Of a stretch of 64,000 nucleotides of DNA, positions 50,383-59,291 are shown piece by piece (position 1 is the stretch's first letter; the number at the start of each line of letters is the position of its first letter). This stretch comes from Streptomyces tanashiensis (lineage in GTDB: Bacteria > Actinomycetota > Actinomycetes > Streptomycetales > Streptomycetaceae). Under the pieces are notes generated by a model. That model saw nothing but the letters and a program-made list of their open reading frames with translations, was not told the DNA's origin and made no database searches. The position numbers and the translations under genes were made by a program. The DNA lies in contig NZ_BMRZ01000018.1 of the NCBI RefSeq assembly GCF_014648895.1, positions 117,425 through 181,424 on the forward strand, in the 5' to 3' direction.

Positions 50383-50838
50383 ATGGCCCTGTGGGACCGC
50401 ATCAAGGAATCCGCATCGACGATGCAGACCCAGCTGGTGGCGAAGAAGAACGACCTGAAGAGCGGCGCGTTCCGCGACGCGAGCATGGCCATGTGCGCGC
50501 TGGTCGCCGCCGCCGACGGCACCATCGACCCCGCCGAGCGCCGCCGGGTCGCCCAGCTCATCGCGACCAACGAGGTGCTGCAGAACTTCGACGCGATCGA
50601 CCTCCAGCGCCGCTTCGACGCCAATCTGGACAAGCTCACCGCCGACTTCGACTTCGGCAAGGTGAGCGTGCTCCAGGAGATCGCCAAGGCGAAGAAGAAG
50701 CCGGCCGAGGCGCGTGCCGTCGTCCAGATCGGCATCGTGATCGGCGGCGCCGACGGCGACTTCGACAAGACCGAGCAGGCCGTGGTCCGCGAGGCGTGCT
50801 TCACCCTGGACCTGCCGCCCCACGAGTTCGACCTCTAG
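50383..50838 (+). CDS. TerB-family tellurite resistance-like protein
   Basis: A 151-residue all-helical TerB protein: MCALVAAADGTIDPAERRRV and VIGGADGDFDKTEQAVVREA are the two metal-binding Asp/Glu repeats of the family. TerB proteins bind Ca/Zn and act in envelope and oxidative stress complexes with TerD-like partners; none is adjacent here, so it is a lone copy. GGAGAA lies six bases before the ATG. A hairpin follows the stop. Confidence 0.9.
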   Translation: MALWDRIKESASTMQTQLVAKKNDLKSGAFRDASMAMCALVAAADGTIDPAERRRVAQLIATNEVLQNFDAIDLQRRFDANLDKLTADFDFGKVSVLQEIAKAKKKPAEARAVVQIGIVIGGADGDFDKTEQAVVREACFTLDLPPHEFDL

Positions 50839-50851
50839 CCGGTCCGCCGTG

Positions 50852-50890
50852 CGCCTCCGGCCGCCCCGTCGCGCGCGGGAGCCGGAGGCG
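50852..50890. terminator. Bidirectional hairpin between the TerB and antiporter genes
   Basis: CGCCTCCGGC (50852-50861) and GCCGGAGGCG (50881-50890) form a perfect 10-bp stem with a 19-base loop between two convergent genes. Confidence 0.5.
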
Positions 50891-50911
50891 TACGGGACGG
50901 CGGGCCACAGG

Positions 50912-52297
50912 TCAGTCGGCCCTCCGGCCCGAAGGCTCGCCACGGGTCGGCTCGACGGGGGTCGGCTCGACGGGAGACGACTCCGCGGGGAACGGCTCGG
51001 CGGGGGACGGCTCGACGAAGGACGGCTCGGCGGAGGAGGCCTCGGCGTCGGGCTGAGGGGACGACAGGCCGTCGTACCGCGCGGGCGGGACGAACCCCGC
51101 GGTCCCCGGAGCGTCCACGCCACCCCGCTCGCCCTCCCTCCGCCGCCACCGCGTCACGGCGGCGGCGACCGGTTCGGTGAAGCGGGCGGTGAGGGGGCCG
51201 ACGACGACGAGGAGGAGCACGTACGCGGTGGCGAAGGGGCCCAGCTGCGGCTGGACTCCGGCGGTGACGGCGAGCCCGGCGATGACGATGGAGAACTCGC
51301 CGCGCGCCACCAGGGTGCCGCCGGCCCGCCACCGGCCCTTGACCCCGATCCCGGCGCGGCGCGCGGCCCAGTACCCGGTGGCGATCTTGGTCAGCGCGGT
51401 GACGACGGCCAGGGCGAGCGCCGGGAGGATGACCGGGGGGATGCTGGCCGGGTCGGTGTGCAGCCCGAAGAAGACGAAGAAGACCGCGGCGAACAGATCG
51501 CGGAGCGGGCTCAGCAGGGCATGGGCCCCCTCGGCGACCTCCCCGGAGAGGGCGATGCCGACGAGGAACGCGCCGACGGCCGCGGAGACCTGGAGCTGCT
51601 GGGCGACACCGGCGACGAGCAGGGTCAGGCCGAGGACCACGAGGAGCAGCTTCTCCGGGTCGTCGCTGGAGACGAAGCGGGAGATCAGGCGCCCGTAGCG
51701 GACGGCGACGAACAGCACGGCCCCGGCCACACCCAGGGCGATCGCGAGCGTCGCGCTGCCGGCGGCGAGGCCGACGCCGGCGAGGAGGGCCGTGATGATG
51801 GGCAGGTAGACGGCCATGGCCAGGTCTTCGAGGACCAGGATGCTGAGGATGACCGGGGTCTCGCGGTTGCCCAGGCGTCCGAGGTCGCCGAGGACCTTGG
51901 CGATGACGCCGGACGAGGAGATCCAGGTGACGCCGGCCAGGACGACGGCGGCGACCGGACCCCAGCCGAGCAGCAGCGCGGCGGCGGCGCCGGGCAGGGC
52001 GTTCAGGGCGAAGTCGACGAGCCCGGCCGGGTACTGGGTCTTGAGGTTGGAGACGAGATCGCTCGCCGTGTACTCCAGGCCGAGCATCAGCAGCAGGAGG
52101 ATCACCCCGATCTCGGCGCCGATGGCGACGAACTCCTCGCTCGCGCCGAGCGGCAGCAGACCGCCCTTGCCGAAGGCGAGCCCGGCGAGGAGGTAGAGCG
52201 GTATCGGGGAGAAGCGGAAGCGGCCGGCGAACCGTCCGAGCAGGCCCAGACCGAGGATGATGGCGCCGAATTCGACCAGGAAGACCGCGGAATGCAC
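50912..52297 (-). CDS. CPA2-type cation:proton antiporter (KhtU/KefB-like)
   Basis: A 461-residue transporter with about 12-13 helices. LVEFGAIILGLGLLGRFAGR starts the first, VLAGVTWISSSGVIAKVLGD and AVGAFLVGIALSGEVAEGAH are the discontinuous core helices, and FAAVFFVFFGLHTDPASIPP is typical of Kef/KhtU. It should export K+ (or Na+) in exchange for protons. The last 70 residues are cytosolic, with repeating SPAEPFPAESSPVEP-like units from a short DNA repeat. Its ATG lies six bases after the KhtT-like gene, its likely regulator. Confidence 0.88.
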   Translation of the reverse strand: MHSAVFLVEFGAIILGLGLLGRFAGRFRFSPIPLYLLAGLAFGKGGLLPLGASEEFVAIGAEIGVILLLLMLGLEYTASDLVSNLKTQYPAGLVDFALNALPGAAAALLLGWGPVAAVVLAGVTWISSSGVIAKVLGDLGRLGNRETPVILSILVLEDLAMAVYLPIITALLAGVGLAAGSATLAIALGVAGAVLFVAVRYGRLISRFVSSDDPEKLLLVVLGLTLLVAGVAQQLQVSAAVGAFLVGIALSGEVAEGAHALLSPLRDLFAAVFFVFFGLHTDPASIPPVILPALALAVVTALTKIATGYWAARRAGIGVKGRWRAGGTLVARGEFSIVIAGLAVTAGVQPQLGPFATAYVLLLVVVGPLTARFTEPVAAAVTRWRRREGERGGVDAPGTAGFVPPARYDGLSSPQPDAEASSAEPSFVEPSPAEPFPAESSPVEPTPVEPTRGEPSGRRAD

Positions 52298-52303
52298 GCC
52301 CCC

Positions 52304-52789
52304 TCACTCCTGTCCGAGGATCGCGGCGGCCGCGTCGACGCCCTCGCGGGTGCCGATGACGATGAGCGTGTCACCGCCGGCCAGACGGAAGGCGGGCGTC
52401 GGGGACGGTATCGCCCCGGAGCGGCGGAGTACGGCGACGATGGAGGCGCCGGCCTCGGTGCGCATCCGTGTCTCGCCGAGCAGGCGGCCGTTCCAGTACG
52501 AGTGCGCGGAGAGTTCGATCCGCTCGGCGACCAGGCCCAGGTCCGTGGTGTGCAGGACGTTCGGGCTGTGGTGGGCGGGCATCAGCGCGTCGATCAGCGA
52601 GGCCGTCTCCGCCTCGGTGAGGTGCAGCGACTGGGCGCAGGCGTCGGGGTCGTCGGCCCGGTAGACGTTCACGGTCCGGGTGCCGTCGCGGTGAGCGATG
52701 ACCGAGAGGTGACGGTGCTCCCGCGTGGTGAAGTCGTACTGGACGCCGATGCCGGGCAGGGGTGTCGTTCTGGTCCGCGGAGCAGGCAC
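52304..52789 (-). CDS. KhtT-like regulatory subunit with TrkA-C domain
   Basis: A 161-residue protein. The N-terminal half YDFTTREHRHLSVIAHRDGT resembles the KhtT N domain; the C-terminal half is RCK-C/TrkA-C: WNGRLLGETRMRTEAGASIV and FRLAGGDTLIVIGTREGVDA. Such subunits gate the antiporter in response to cyclic di-AMP or pH. GTG 52789 has GGAGGG eight bases upstream. It is directly upstream of the antiporter, same operon. Confidence 0.87.
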   Translation of the reverse strand: MPAPRTRTTPLPGIGVQYDFTTREHRHLSVIAHRDGTRTVNVYRADDPDACAQSLHLTEAETASLIDALMPAHHSPNVLHTTDLGLVAERIELSAHSYWNGRLLGETRMRTEAGASIVAVLRRSGAIPSPTPAFRLAGGDTLIVIGTREGVDAAAAILGQE

Positions 52790-52985
52790 AGGCCCGTCCC
52801 TCCGTGTGTGTCGTGGCTGGTGGGTGTCGGGGCATCGTGTCATCCGTCCGGCGCCTCGGAACATGGGTGTCGGCACGGATGGACAGGCCCCTGGCACACT
52901 GGTCAGGATGGCGCGGGGACATGGGTCCCACCGCAGGTCAGAGGCCATGTGCAAGGTGACGGAAGAGCAGGAGGAGAGGAGAATC

Positions 52986-53936
52986 GTGTCGCTGTACTGG
53001 CGCCTCTTCCTGCTCAACGCCTCGGTCCTGGTCGTCGCCGTGCTGCTGCTGTTCGGTCCCGTCACGGTCTCCACGCCCGTGCTCCTCGGCGAGGCGATCG
53101 TCCTCCTGGCCGGCCTGCTCGCCCTGCTCGTCGCCAACGCCTTCCTCCTCCGCGTCGGCCTCGCACCCCTCCAGCGCCTCACCCGGGCGATGCGCACGGC
53201 GGACCTGCTGCGGCCTGGCCGGCGCGCGGAGGTGACGGGGCACGGCGAGCTCGCCGACCTGACCCGCACCTTCAACACGATGCTCGACCGCCTGGAGGCC
53301 GAGCGGGCCGCGAGCACCGCGCGCGTCCTGTCCGCGCAGGAGGAGGAGCGCCGGCGGATCGCGCAGGAACTGCACGACGAGGTCGGCCAGACCCTGACCG
53401 CCGTGCTCCTCCAGCTGAAGCACGCCGCCGACCACGCCCCCGCCGAGCTGCGGCCGGAGCTCCGCCAGGCGCAGGAGACCACCCGGTCCGGCCTGGACGA
53501 GATCCGGCGCATCGCACGCCGCCTGCGGCCGGGCGTCCTGGAGGAGCTGGGCCTGCACAGCGCGCTGAGGTCCCTGGCCTCCGAGTTCTCCACGCGCGGG
53601 CTGACCGTACGGCCTCACATCGACGCGGGCCTGCCGAAGCTCGCCCCGGAGACGGAGCTCGTGCTCTACCGGGTCGCCCAGGAGGGCCTGACCAACACGG
53701 CCCGCCACGCGGGCGCGACCCGCGTCGACCTGCGGCTGCACGCCCTTCCGCGCGGTGGGGTGGGTCTCCTCGTCCGGGACGACGGCCATGGCATCGGCAC
53801 GGCACCCGAGGGCGCGGGCCTCCGGGGGATGCGGGAGCGCGCGCTGCTGATCGGCGCGGAACTGACGGTCCGCGAAGGGGCGGACGGCGGAACGGAAGTC
53901 CGCCTGAACACCACGGCCGGAAGGACGGCATCATGA
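52986..53936 (+). CDS. NarX-type sensor histidine kinase
   Basis: A 316-residue membrane kinase from GTG 52986, preferred because GAGGAGAGGAG stands six bases upstream and homologues begin MSLYWRLF; earlier starts at 52947 and 52956 have weaker sites. Two transmembrane helices (about 5-30, 38-58) enclose a short loop, then a HAMP-like segment. The phosphoacceptor His lies in RRIAQELHDEVGQTLTAVLL (HisKA_3); the ATPase shows RVAQEGLTNTARHAGATRVD and LLVRDDGHGIG. It pairs with the response regulator that overlaps its stop. Its signal is unknown. Confidence 0.93.
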   Translation: MSLYWRLFLLNASVLVVAVLLLFGPVTVSTPVLLGEAIVLLAGLLALLVANAFLLRVGLAPLQRLTRAMRTADLLRPGRRAEVTGHGELADLTRTFNTMLDRLEAERAASTARVLSAQEEERRRIAQELHDEVGQTLTAVLLQLKHAADHAPAELRPELRQAQETTRSGLDEIRRIARRLRPGVLEELGLHSALRSLASEFSTRGLTVRPHIDAGLPKLAPETELVLYRVAQEGLTNTARHAGATRVDLRLHALPRGGVGLLVRDDGHGIGTAPEGAGLRGMRERALLIGAELTVREGADGGTEVRLNTTAGRTAS

Positions 53937-54598
53937 CGGCCCGGGACTCCGCCCCGACCCGCATCCTGCTCGCGGACGACCACGCGCTGGTACGCGGCGG
54001 GGTGCGCCTCATCCTCGACGCCGAGCCGGACCTCACCGTCGTCGCCGAGGCGGCGGACGGGGCGGAGGCGGTGGCGCTGGCCCGGTCCATGGACATCGAC
54101 CTGGCCGTCCTCGACATCTCCATGCCCCTGCGCACCGGTCTCCAGGCGGCCCGCGAGCTGAGCCGCCTCCGGCCGGAGCTGAGGATCCTGATCCTGACGA
54201 TGTACGACAACGAGCAGTACTTCTTCGAGGCGCTGAAGGCGGGGGCGAGCGGCTACGTCCTCAAGTCCGTCGCCGACCGCGACCTGGTCGAGGCGTGCCG
54301 GGCGGCCGTCCGGGACGAGCCGTTCATCTGCCCGGGCGCGGAGACGGCGCTGATCCGCACGTACCTCGACCGCGCGGAGCAGGGCAAGCCGCTGCCGGAC
54401 AGGGCCGTCACGGAACGGGAGGAGGAGATCCTCAAGCTCGTCGCCGAGGGCCACAGCTCCAAGGAGATCGGCGACCTCCTGGTCATCAGCCCGAAGACGG
54501 TCGAACGGCACCGCGCCAACCTGCTCCAGAAGCTCGGCATGCGCGACCGCCTCGAACTCACCCGCTACGCCATCCGCGTGGGCCTGATCGAACCGTAG
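53933..54598 (+). CDS. NarL/LuxR-type response regulator
   Basis: A 221-residue response regulator. The receiver has acidic residues in RILLADDHALVRGG, the phosphorylated Asp in LAVLDISMPLRTG (about 61) and the Lys of GYVLKSVADRD. The LuxR helix-turn-helix is TEREEEILKLVAEGHSSKEI followed by ISPKTVERHRANLLQKLGM. It is coupled to the kinase by ATGA and probably activates stress or secondary metabolism genes; targets are not visible. Confidence 0.95.
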   Translation: MTARDSAPTRILLADDHALVRGGVRLILDAEPDLTVVAEAADGAEAVALARSMDIDLAVLDISMPLRTGLQAARELSRLRPELRILILTMYDNEQYFFEALKAGASGYVLKSVADRDLVEACRAAVRDEPFICPGAETALIRTYLDRAEQGKPLPDRAVTEREEEILKLVAEGHSSKEIGDLLVISPKTVERHRANLLQKLGMRDRLELTRYAIRVGLIEP

Positions 54599-54611
54599 GG
54601 CGGCGGTGCCG

Positions 54612-55394
54612 TCAGGATCGGTCGGCGCGGGACCGCTCGGCCCCCTTGCCGGACGTGCCCGTGGAGCCGCTCCGGCCGTTCCCCTCCTCGCCCGGGCGGG
54701 GCTCGGCGGCAAGGCCCCGGGCGGGCACGGAGTCGCCGCCGCAGTACGCGGGAACGAGCTCCTCACCACCGGCGGCGGCCACGAGCCGCTCCCAGGCGGT
54801 GGACTTGGACGCCTTTCCCTCGGCCTTCCCCTCCGTCTTTCCCTCTGCCTTCCCCTCCGTCTTTCCCTCCCCGTTCACGAAGGCACGGCAGAGCGCCTCA
54901 CGGCTCTTGCCGGGCGGCGCGGGGGACTCCAGGAGGTCCTTCTCCGGGGGCAAGGGGGCCGTCGTACCGGGCGGCGCGGACCGGGAGGCGTCGCCCGTCC
55001 CACCGCCGGTCTCACCCGTCCTCGTGGGCTCGGAGGCCGGGGCGGGCACCGAGCGGGTGGGCCGCTCGCCGGGGGGCGGGGCGGGAGTGCCGAGGAAGTT
55101 CTCGGGAAGGCCGCCGGTGGCGACGGCCACACCGCCGAGGGTCACGCTCGCGACGAGCGCGGCCACGACGGCCTTCAGGGAACGCCGGGGGCGCCGCCGC
55201 TCGTCGGCCGGGGTCCAGTCGTCGAGGTCACGGGTGGGCAGGGACGCGTGGAGTCCCGCGTCCCGGGCGGCCCGAAAGGCGGCCAGCGCGCCCTTCTCCC
55301 CCTGGGTGACGGCATCGTCCCCGGCTCCCGGCCCACCGCTCAGAGCGGCCCGCAACAACTCCCCCGGCTCGCTGTCCCGCAGCTCGTCAGGCAT
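54612..55394 (-). CDS. Single-pass membrane partner of the ECF sigma factor, function unknown
   Basis: A 260-residue protein with one membrane helix (KAVVAALVASVTLGGVAVAT, about 74-93). The 70-residue cytosolic N terminus has no zinc anti-sigma motif (no HxxxCxxC), so a ZAS-type anti-sigma role is not supported. The outer part is Pro/Ser/Thr-rich, with an EGKTEGKAEGK repeat (five units, from a 24-bp DNA repeat near 54820-54880) and two Cys in ALCRAFVNG and VPAYCGGDS that could pair. It starts 3 bases after the sigma gene, so the two are one operon and probably work together. Confidence 0.72.
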   Translation of the reverse strand: MPDELRDSEPGELLRAALSGGPGAGDDAVTQGEKGALAAFRAARDAGLHASLPTRDLDDWTPADERRRPRRSLKAVVAALVASVTLGGVAVATGGLPENFLGTPAPPPGERPTRSVPAPASEPTRTGETGGGTGDASRSAPPGTTAPLPPEKDLLESPAPPGKSREALCRAFVNGEGKTEGKAEGKTEGKAEGKASKSTAWERLVAAAGGEELVPAYCGGDSVPARGLAAEPRPGEEGNGRSGSTGTSGKGAERSRADRS

Positions 55395-55397
55395 CCG

Positions 55398-56042
55398 TCA
55401 CCTCCCTCTCCCCTTGAGTTGTGTCGCAAGTCGCCTCAATCCCCTATGTGCGGCGGACCGTACCGCACCGGGACGCTTGCCCAGTACTCGGGCGGCCGAA
55501 GGCCCGTCGAGACCGACGACGACCCGGAGCAGCACGGCCTCGGCCTGGTCCTGCGGGAGACCCGCGATGAGGGCGAGGGCCCGCTCCGTCGACAGGGCGT
55601 CCAGCGCCTCGCCGGCCGCGTCCCCGGCGGCCGGGAGTTCGAGCAGGTCCTGCTCGAACCGGGTGGGCCGGGGCCGCGCCCGTACGCGCCGCAGATGGTC
55701 GAGGGCCCGGTGCCGGGCTATCGTCGCGGTCCAGCCGCGGAAGCCGGCGCCGTCACCGCGGAACCGGCCGAGGTCCCGGGCGATCTCCAGCCACGCGTCG
55801 GAGGCGACGTCCTCGGCGTCCTCGCCGACGATGCCGCGCAGGTAGCCGAGCAGACCGGGATGGACCATCCGATAGGCCTCGGCGAAGGCCTCCTCGTCGC
55901 CGTGTCGAGCCCGCTCGACGACCGCGCCGAGCCGGGCGTCACGACCGGCCCCGAACCGGGCGTCCTGCTCCGGGCCGTGTGCCGTGGCGGGCGCGTGCCC
56001 CGTTCCCTCGCCCACCGACCTCTTCACACCCCGTACACCCAC
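55398..56042 (-). CDS. ECF-family RNA polymerase sigma factor
   Basis: As read from GTG 56042 it has 214 residues. Region 2 is FAEAYRMVHPGLLGYLRGIV with GFRGWTATIARHRALDHLRR; region 4 is LAGLPQDQAEAVLLRVVVGL-like sequence and ARVLGKRPGAVRSAAHRGLR. The N-terminal 30 residues are extra, and internal GTGs at 56027 or 56015 are alternative starts. It is followed 3 bases later by a membrane protein of unknown function that may control it. Target promoters are not known. Confidence 0.88.
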   Translation of the reverse strand: MGVRGVKRSVGEGTGHAPATAHGPEQDARFGAGRDARLGAVVERARHGDEEAFAEAYRMVHPGLLGYLRGIVGEDAEDVASDAWLEIARDLGRFRGDGAGFRGWTATIARHRALDHLRRVRARPRPTRFEQDLLELPAAGDAAGEALDALSTERALALIAGLPQDQAEAVLLRVVVGLDGPSAARVLGKRPGAVRSAAHRGLRRLATQLKGRGR

Positions 56043-56092
56043 GAACCCCGGCCCCCACGGAACAACCGGAGGACGTACATCCTGTCAGACCG

Positions 56093-56569
56093 TCAACAGG
56101 CCTTTCCCGACACCCTGTCCGGGATACGGGGCAGAGGACGGCGCGACCGCACGGACCGCCGTCCGTGCAGGGTGAGGAAGTAGGTGTGCAGGGACTCGCT
56201 CGGCCCGATGTCGAAGCGGTTCACGGTCCGGCCGAGCGGATTCCACACCCGGCCGTCCGGCATCCGCACCGCGACGGGGTGCCCGAAGACGGACCGCAGC
56301 AGGTGATCGGCCGGGAGGTCCACCCACACGGCCCCGGCCTCCCGCACCAGCACCTCCCCCACGTAGGCCCCGAGCCCGAGCAGCGTCCCGGCCACGTCCT
56401 CCCGCCCGGCACCGCCCCGCCGCAGGCCTTCGACGAGCCGGTCGACCACCCGCAGACTCCCCACCGAGTAGTCCAACGGCAACCGTGCCCTCGCCCCCAC
56501 CCGCTCCACGAACTCCGCGGCACAGCCCTCCATATCCGCCGCACGCGACGTCAGGCTCTCGCAGTCCAC
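56093..56569 (-). CDS. Hypothetical actinobacterial protein
   Basis: A 158-residue protein from GTG 56569 with GGAAAGGTGG upstream. I do not recognise it with certainty; it may belong to a Streptomyces DUF family (DUF6278-like, from memory). LPLDYSVGSLRVVDRLVEGL and GAYVGEVLVREAGAVWVDLP are its most conserved-looking parts, predicted alpha/beta without membrane helices. It lies upstream of the sigma gene on the same strand, 50 bases away; a joint operon is possible. Confidence 0.65.
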   Translation of the reverse strand: MDCESLTSRAADMEGCAAEFVERVGARARLPLDYSVGSLRVVDRLVEGLRRGGAGREDVAGTLLGLGAYVGEVLVREAGAVWVDLPADHLLRSVFGHPVAVRMPDGRVWNPLGRTVNRFDIGPSESLHTYFLTLHGRRSVRSRRPLPRIPDRVSGKAC

Positions 56570-56707
56570 TGATGACCACCTTTCCCATCGGAGTGGCGGA
56601 ATCCGCCAGGTGACCCAGCGGATCGGCCTCGCGGAACATCACGGACCAGTCGCGTGACCCTGGTCACAGAGGGGAAAGGAAGCGCGGGCGCGGCCTCCGT
56701 CAGGCCG

Positions 56708-57394
56708 TCACGGGGCCGCCGGCGTGGAGGGCAACAGGGCGACGGGGACCGTGATGGCGGCGAGGGCGAGACCCCCGCCGGTCAGCCAGCGTCCCTCCAG
56801 GCGGTCCAGGCGGGCCCCGCCCCGCAGGGTGTGGGGGACCAGGATCCTGGCGTCGAAGGTGGACTCGGCGAGGTCGATGGAGATGTCGGCGTCCTCGAAC
56901 CCGAGGGCGTGCCCGGTGAAGGGGTACCAGGCCTTGAACACGGCCTCCTTCATGCAGAACAGGAGCCGGTCCCAGTGGACGCCCGGGTCCGCCGCCCCGA
57001 GGAGGCGCAGGTGACGGCGCTCCGTCGGCAGCGCGGTCGCGTCGAGGATCCCCTCGGGAAGCGGCGCGTGGGGTTCGGCGTCGATGCCGATCATCGCGAA
57101 CTCCGTGGCCCTGCCGAGGACCGCGCCCCGGTACCCGGTGCAGTGCGTGAGGCTCCCCACGACCGCCTCCGGCCAGCGTGGTGCGCCGCCCTCGCCGGGG
57201 AGTACGGGGACGGGGGGCAGGCCCAGGCCGGCGAGGGCCCGGCGGGCGCACATCCGGATGGTGGTGAACTCCCGCCTCCTGGAGTCCACCGCGTTCCGGA
57301 CGACCGCCGCCTCCTCGGGGAAGAGGGTGGCGTCGGCGGGGTCGTCGAAGGCCTCGGAGACGGCGAGGCTGGCCGGGAGGATCCGCTCGATCAC
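56708..57394 (-). CDS. Second 4'-phosphopantetheinyl transferase, Sfp type
   Basis: A 228-residue Sfp-type transferase from GTG 57394, overlapping the phosphoesterase stop by four bases. GSLTHCTGYRGAVLG, GIDAEPHAPLPEG and WDRLLFCMKEAVFKAWYPF match the family metal and CoA sites. It is clearly homologous to the one at 43.6 kb but shorter. No carrier protein gene is close, so it likely serves carriers elsewhere. Confidence 0.93.
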   Translation of the reverse strand: MIERILPASLAVSEAFDDPADATLFPEEAAVVRNAVDSRRREFTTIRMCARRALAGLGLPPVPVLPGEGGAPRWPEAVVGSLTHCTGYRGAVLGRATEFAMIGIDAEPHAPLPEGILDATALPTERRHLRLLGAADPGVHWDRLLFCMKEAVFKAWYPFTGHALGFEDADISIDLAESTFDARILVPHTLRGGARLDRLEGRWLTGGGLALAAITVPVALLPSTPAAP

Positions 57395-58239
57395 GGGGTG
57401 CCCCCGGGGAGGAGGACCGGGCGCGGGACGTTCCTGGGGTGGCCGGGCCGTTTCCATTCCCTGGGGTAGCCGACCGACACCTCCTCGAAGCGCACGCCGT
57501 CGTGGTGGGTGGTCCGGGGGATGTGGAGGTGACCGTAGACGGCGACGGCGGTGTGGAACCGGAGGTGCCAGTCCGCCGTGCGCTCCGTCCCGCACCACTG
57601 GGCGAACTCCTGGTACCGCAGGATCCGGGTGGGTTCCCTCAGCAGGGGCCAGTGGTTGACGAGGACCAGCGGCACCTCGGGGTCGCACGCGGCGAGACGC
57701 CGCTCGGTGTAGTCCACGCGCGCCGCGCACCAGTCCTCACGGCCGGCGTACGGGTCGGGGTGCAGGAAGAACTCGTCGGTGCACACCACCCCCGCCTCGT
57801 ACGCCTGCGCGAGCGACTGCTCCTTGTCGGCGGCCGTGGGGGTGCGGAAGGTGTAGTCGTACAGGAGGAACAGGGGCGCGACACGGACCGGGCCGCCGTC
57901 CCCCTCCCACAGGGCGTACGGATCCTCGGGGGTGAGCACGCCCAGTCCCCGGCAGACGTCCACCAGGTACTCGTACCGCTCCACTCCCCGCAACTGGACC
58001 GGGTCCTGCTCCGTGGTCCACAGCTCGTGGTTGCCCGGGGACCAGATCACCCGGGCGAACCGCTCGGCGAGCGTCCTGAGGGCCCAGGTGATCTGCTCGG
58101 TCGACTCCCCCACGTCACCGGCGACGATCAGCCAGTCGCCCTCCGACGACGGCCGGAGCTCTTCGACGATCTTCCTGTTCTCCGCGTGCGCGACGTGCAG
58201 GTCGCTGATGGCGAGCAGCCTCGGCCGGATCTCATTCAC
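57391..58239 (-). CDS. Metallophosphoesterase (calcineurin-like)
   Basis: A 282-residue phosphoesterase. The metal motifs are all present: LLAISDLHVAHAENR (D-x-H), LIVAGDVGES (GD), IWSPGNHELWTTEQ (GNHE), VLVNHWPLLREP (H) and VYGHLHIPRTT (GHxH). Its substrate is unknown. It overlaps the shikimate dehydrogenase-like gene by eight bases and the phosphopantetheinyl transferase by four, so all three form an operon. It might act on phosphopantetheine-type products, but that is speculation from position. Confidence 0.88.
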   Translation of the reverse strand: MNEIRPRLLAISDLHVAHAENRKIVEELRPSSEGDWLIVAGDVGESTEQITWALRTLAERFARVIWSPGNHELWTTEQDPVQLRGVERYEYLVDVCRGLGVLTPEDPYALWEGDGGPVRVAPLFLLYDYTFRTPTAADKEQSLAQAYEAGVVCTDEFFLHPDPYAGREDWCAARVDYTERRLAACDPEVPLVLVNHWPLLREPTRILRYQEFAQWCGTERTADWHLRFHTAVAVYGHLHIPRTTHHDGVRFEEVSVGYPREWKRPGHPRNVPRPVLLPGGTP

Positions 58240-59125
58240 CGCCCCGCCCTCCGTCCACCACGGTCTCGTCCAGCTTGCCCAGCTTGCCAGGCTCGTCCAG
58301 CTCGTCCAGCTCGTCGAGCCGGAAGAACGTCCGGTAGAGACCGAGTTGGTGGTCGAGCATGGGCGCTCCGTACAGAACGGGGTGGCCCGCGGCCGCGGCG
58401 GCCCGCAGCAGTGCGGTCTCCCTCGGCTTCATGATCACATCGGCCACCACGCACCGCGCCGGGAGATCCCCCGGGGAGAACGGCAGCGGATCGTCGGCGC
58501 GCATGCCGAGCGGCGTCGCGTTGACCACCAGGTCCGCGTCCGTGAACACGGGCGTACGGCCGCCCGTCGCGCGGCCCGGCCAGTACGCGTCGAGCCGCGC
58601 GAGGAGCGCGTCCAGCTTGTCGCCGTCCGGGTCGCACAGGGACACCCGTGCCGCGCCCGCCGCGAGCAGAGCCGCCGCGATCGCGCTGCCGGCGCCCCCG
58701 GCGCCGACCACAGTGACCCTCATCCCGTCGGGACGATGCCCGGCCTCGGTCAGCCCGGTGACGAATCCGATGCCGTCGAAGTTCTCACCGGTCCAGCGCC
58801 CGTCCGGTTCACGCCGCAGCGCGTTGACGGCGCCGGAGGCGGCGGCGGCCGGGCTGACCTCGTCCGCGAGGCGCAGCGCGGCCGCCTTGTGCGGAATGGT
58901 GACGAGTATCCCGTCGAGATTGTCGGTGCTCCGCAGCCCCCGGAAGACCTCGTCGAAGGAATCCGGCCGGACGTGCACCGGGAACAGCACCGAATTCAGG
59001 CCAAGTTGCGCGAAGAGCGGGTTGAGGAGGGACGGTGCCCGCACCTGGGCGACGGGGTCACCGAGTACGACATAGAGCCGAGTTTCCCCCGAAATCGACA
59101 GAGCATGAGAAGAGTTGCGTTCCAT
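58232..59125 (-). CDS. Atypical shikimate/quinate dehydrogenase-like protein
   Basis: A 297-residue AroE-fold protein. The catalytic Lys (ILVTIPHKAAALRLA) and Asp (GENFDGIGFVTG) are kept. However, the loop that holds the shikimate carboxylate, normally H-S-x-S-P, reads AQVRAPSLLNP, so both serines are missing. The Rossmann part is VTVVGAGGAGSAIAAALLAA; the next strand ends in SLCDPDGD instead of NRT, which favours NAD over NADP. It is therefore likely a dehydrogenase for another cyclitol-like substrate. The end carries LDELDELDEPGKLGKL from a short DNA repeat. Confidence 0.85.
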   Translation of the reverse strand: MERNSSHALSISGETRLYVVLGDPVAQVRAPSLLNPLFAQLGLNSVLFPVHVRPDSFDEVFRGLRSTDNLDGILVTIPHKAAALRLADEVSPAAAASGAVNALRREPDGRWTGENFDGIGFVTGLTEAGHRPDGMRVTVVGAGGAGSAIAAALLAAGAARVSLCDPDGDKLDALLARLDAYWPGRATGGRTPVFTDADLVVNATPLGMRADDPLPFSPGDLPARCVVADVIMKPRETALLRAAAAAGHPVLYGAPMLDHQLGLYRTFFRLDELDELDEPGKLGKLDETVVDGGRGGE

Positions 59126-59291
59126 GGATTATTTCTTTCCCGCCGGGTTCCCCGCGGTCCACCCGCGGGGCCCCTTTCGATAGAAAACTGTCAAGTCGGG
59201 GGATGCCCAGGCGCCATCAGGGCATGGCTCTTCCCTCACGGCTGGGGGACCATGGAACCGATTCCCCCCGATCCCGAAATGAAAAGCGACG

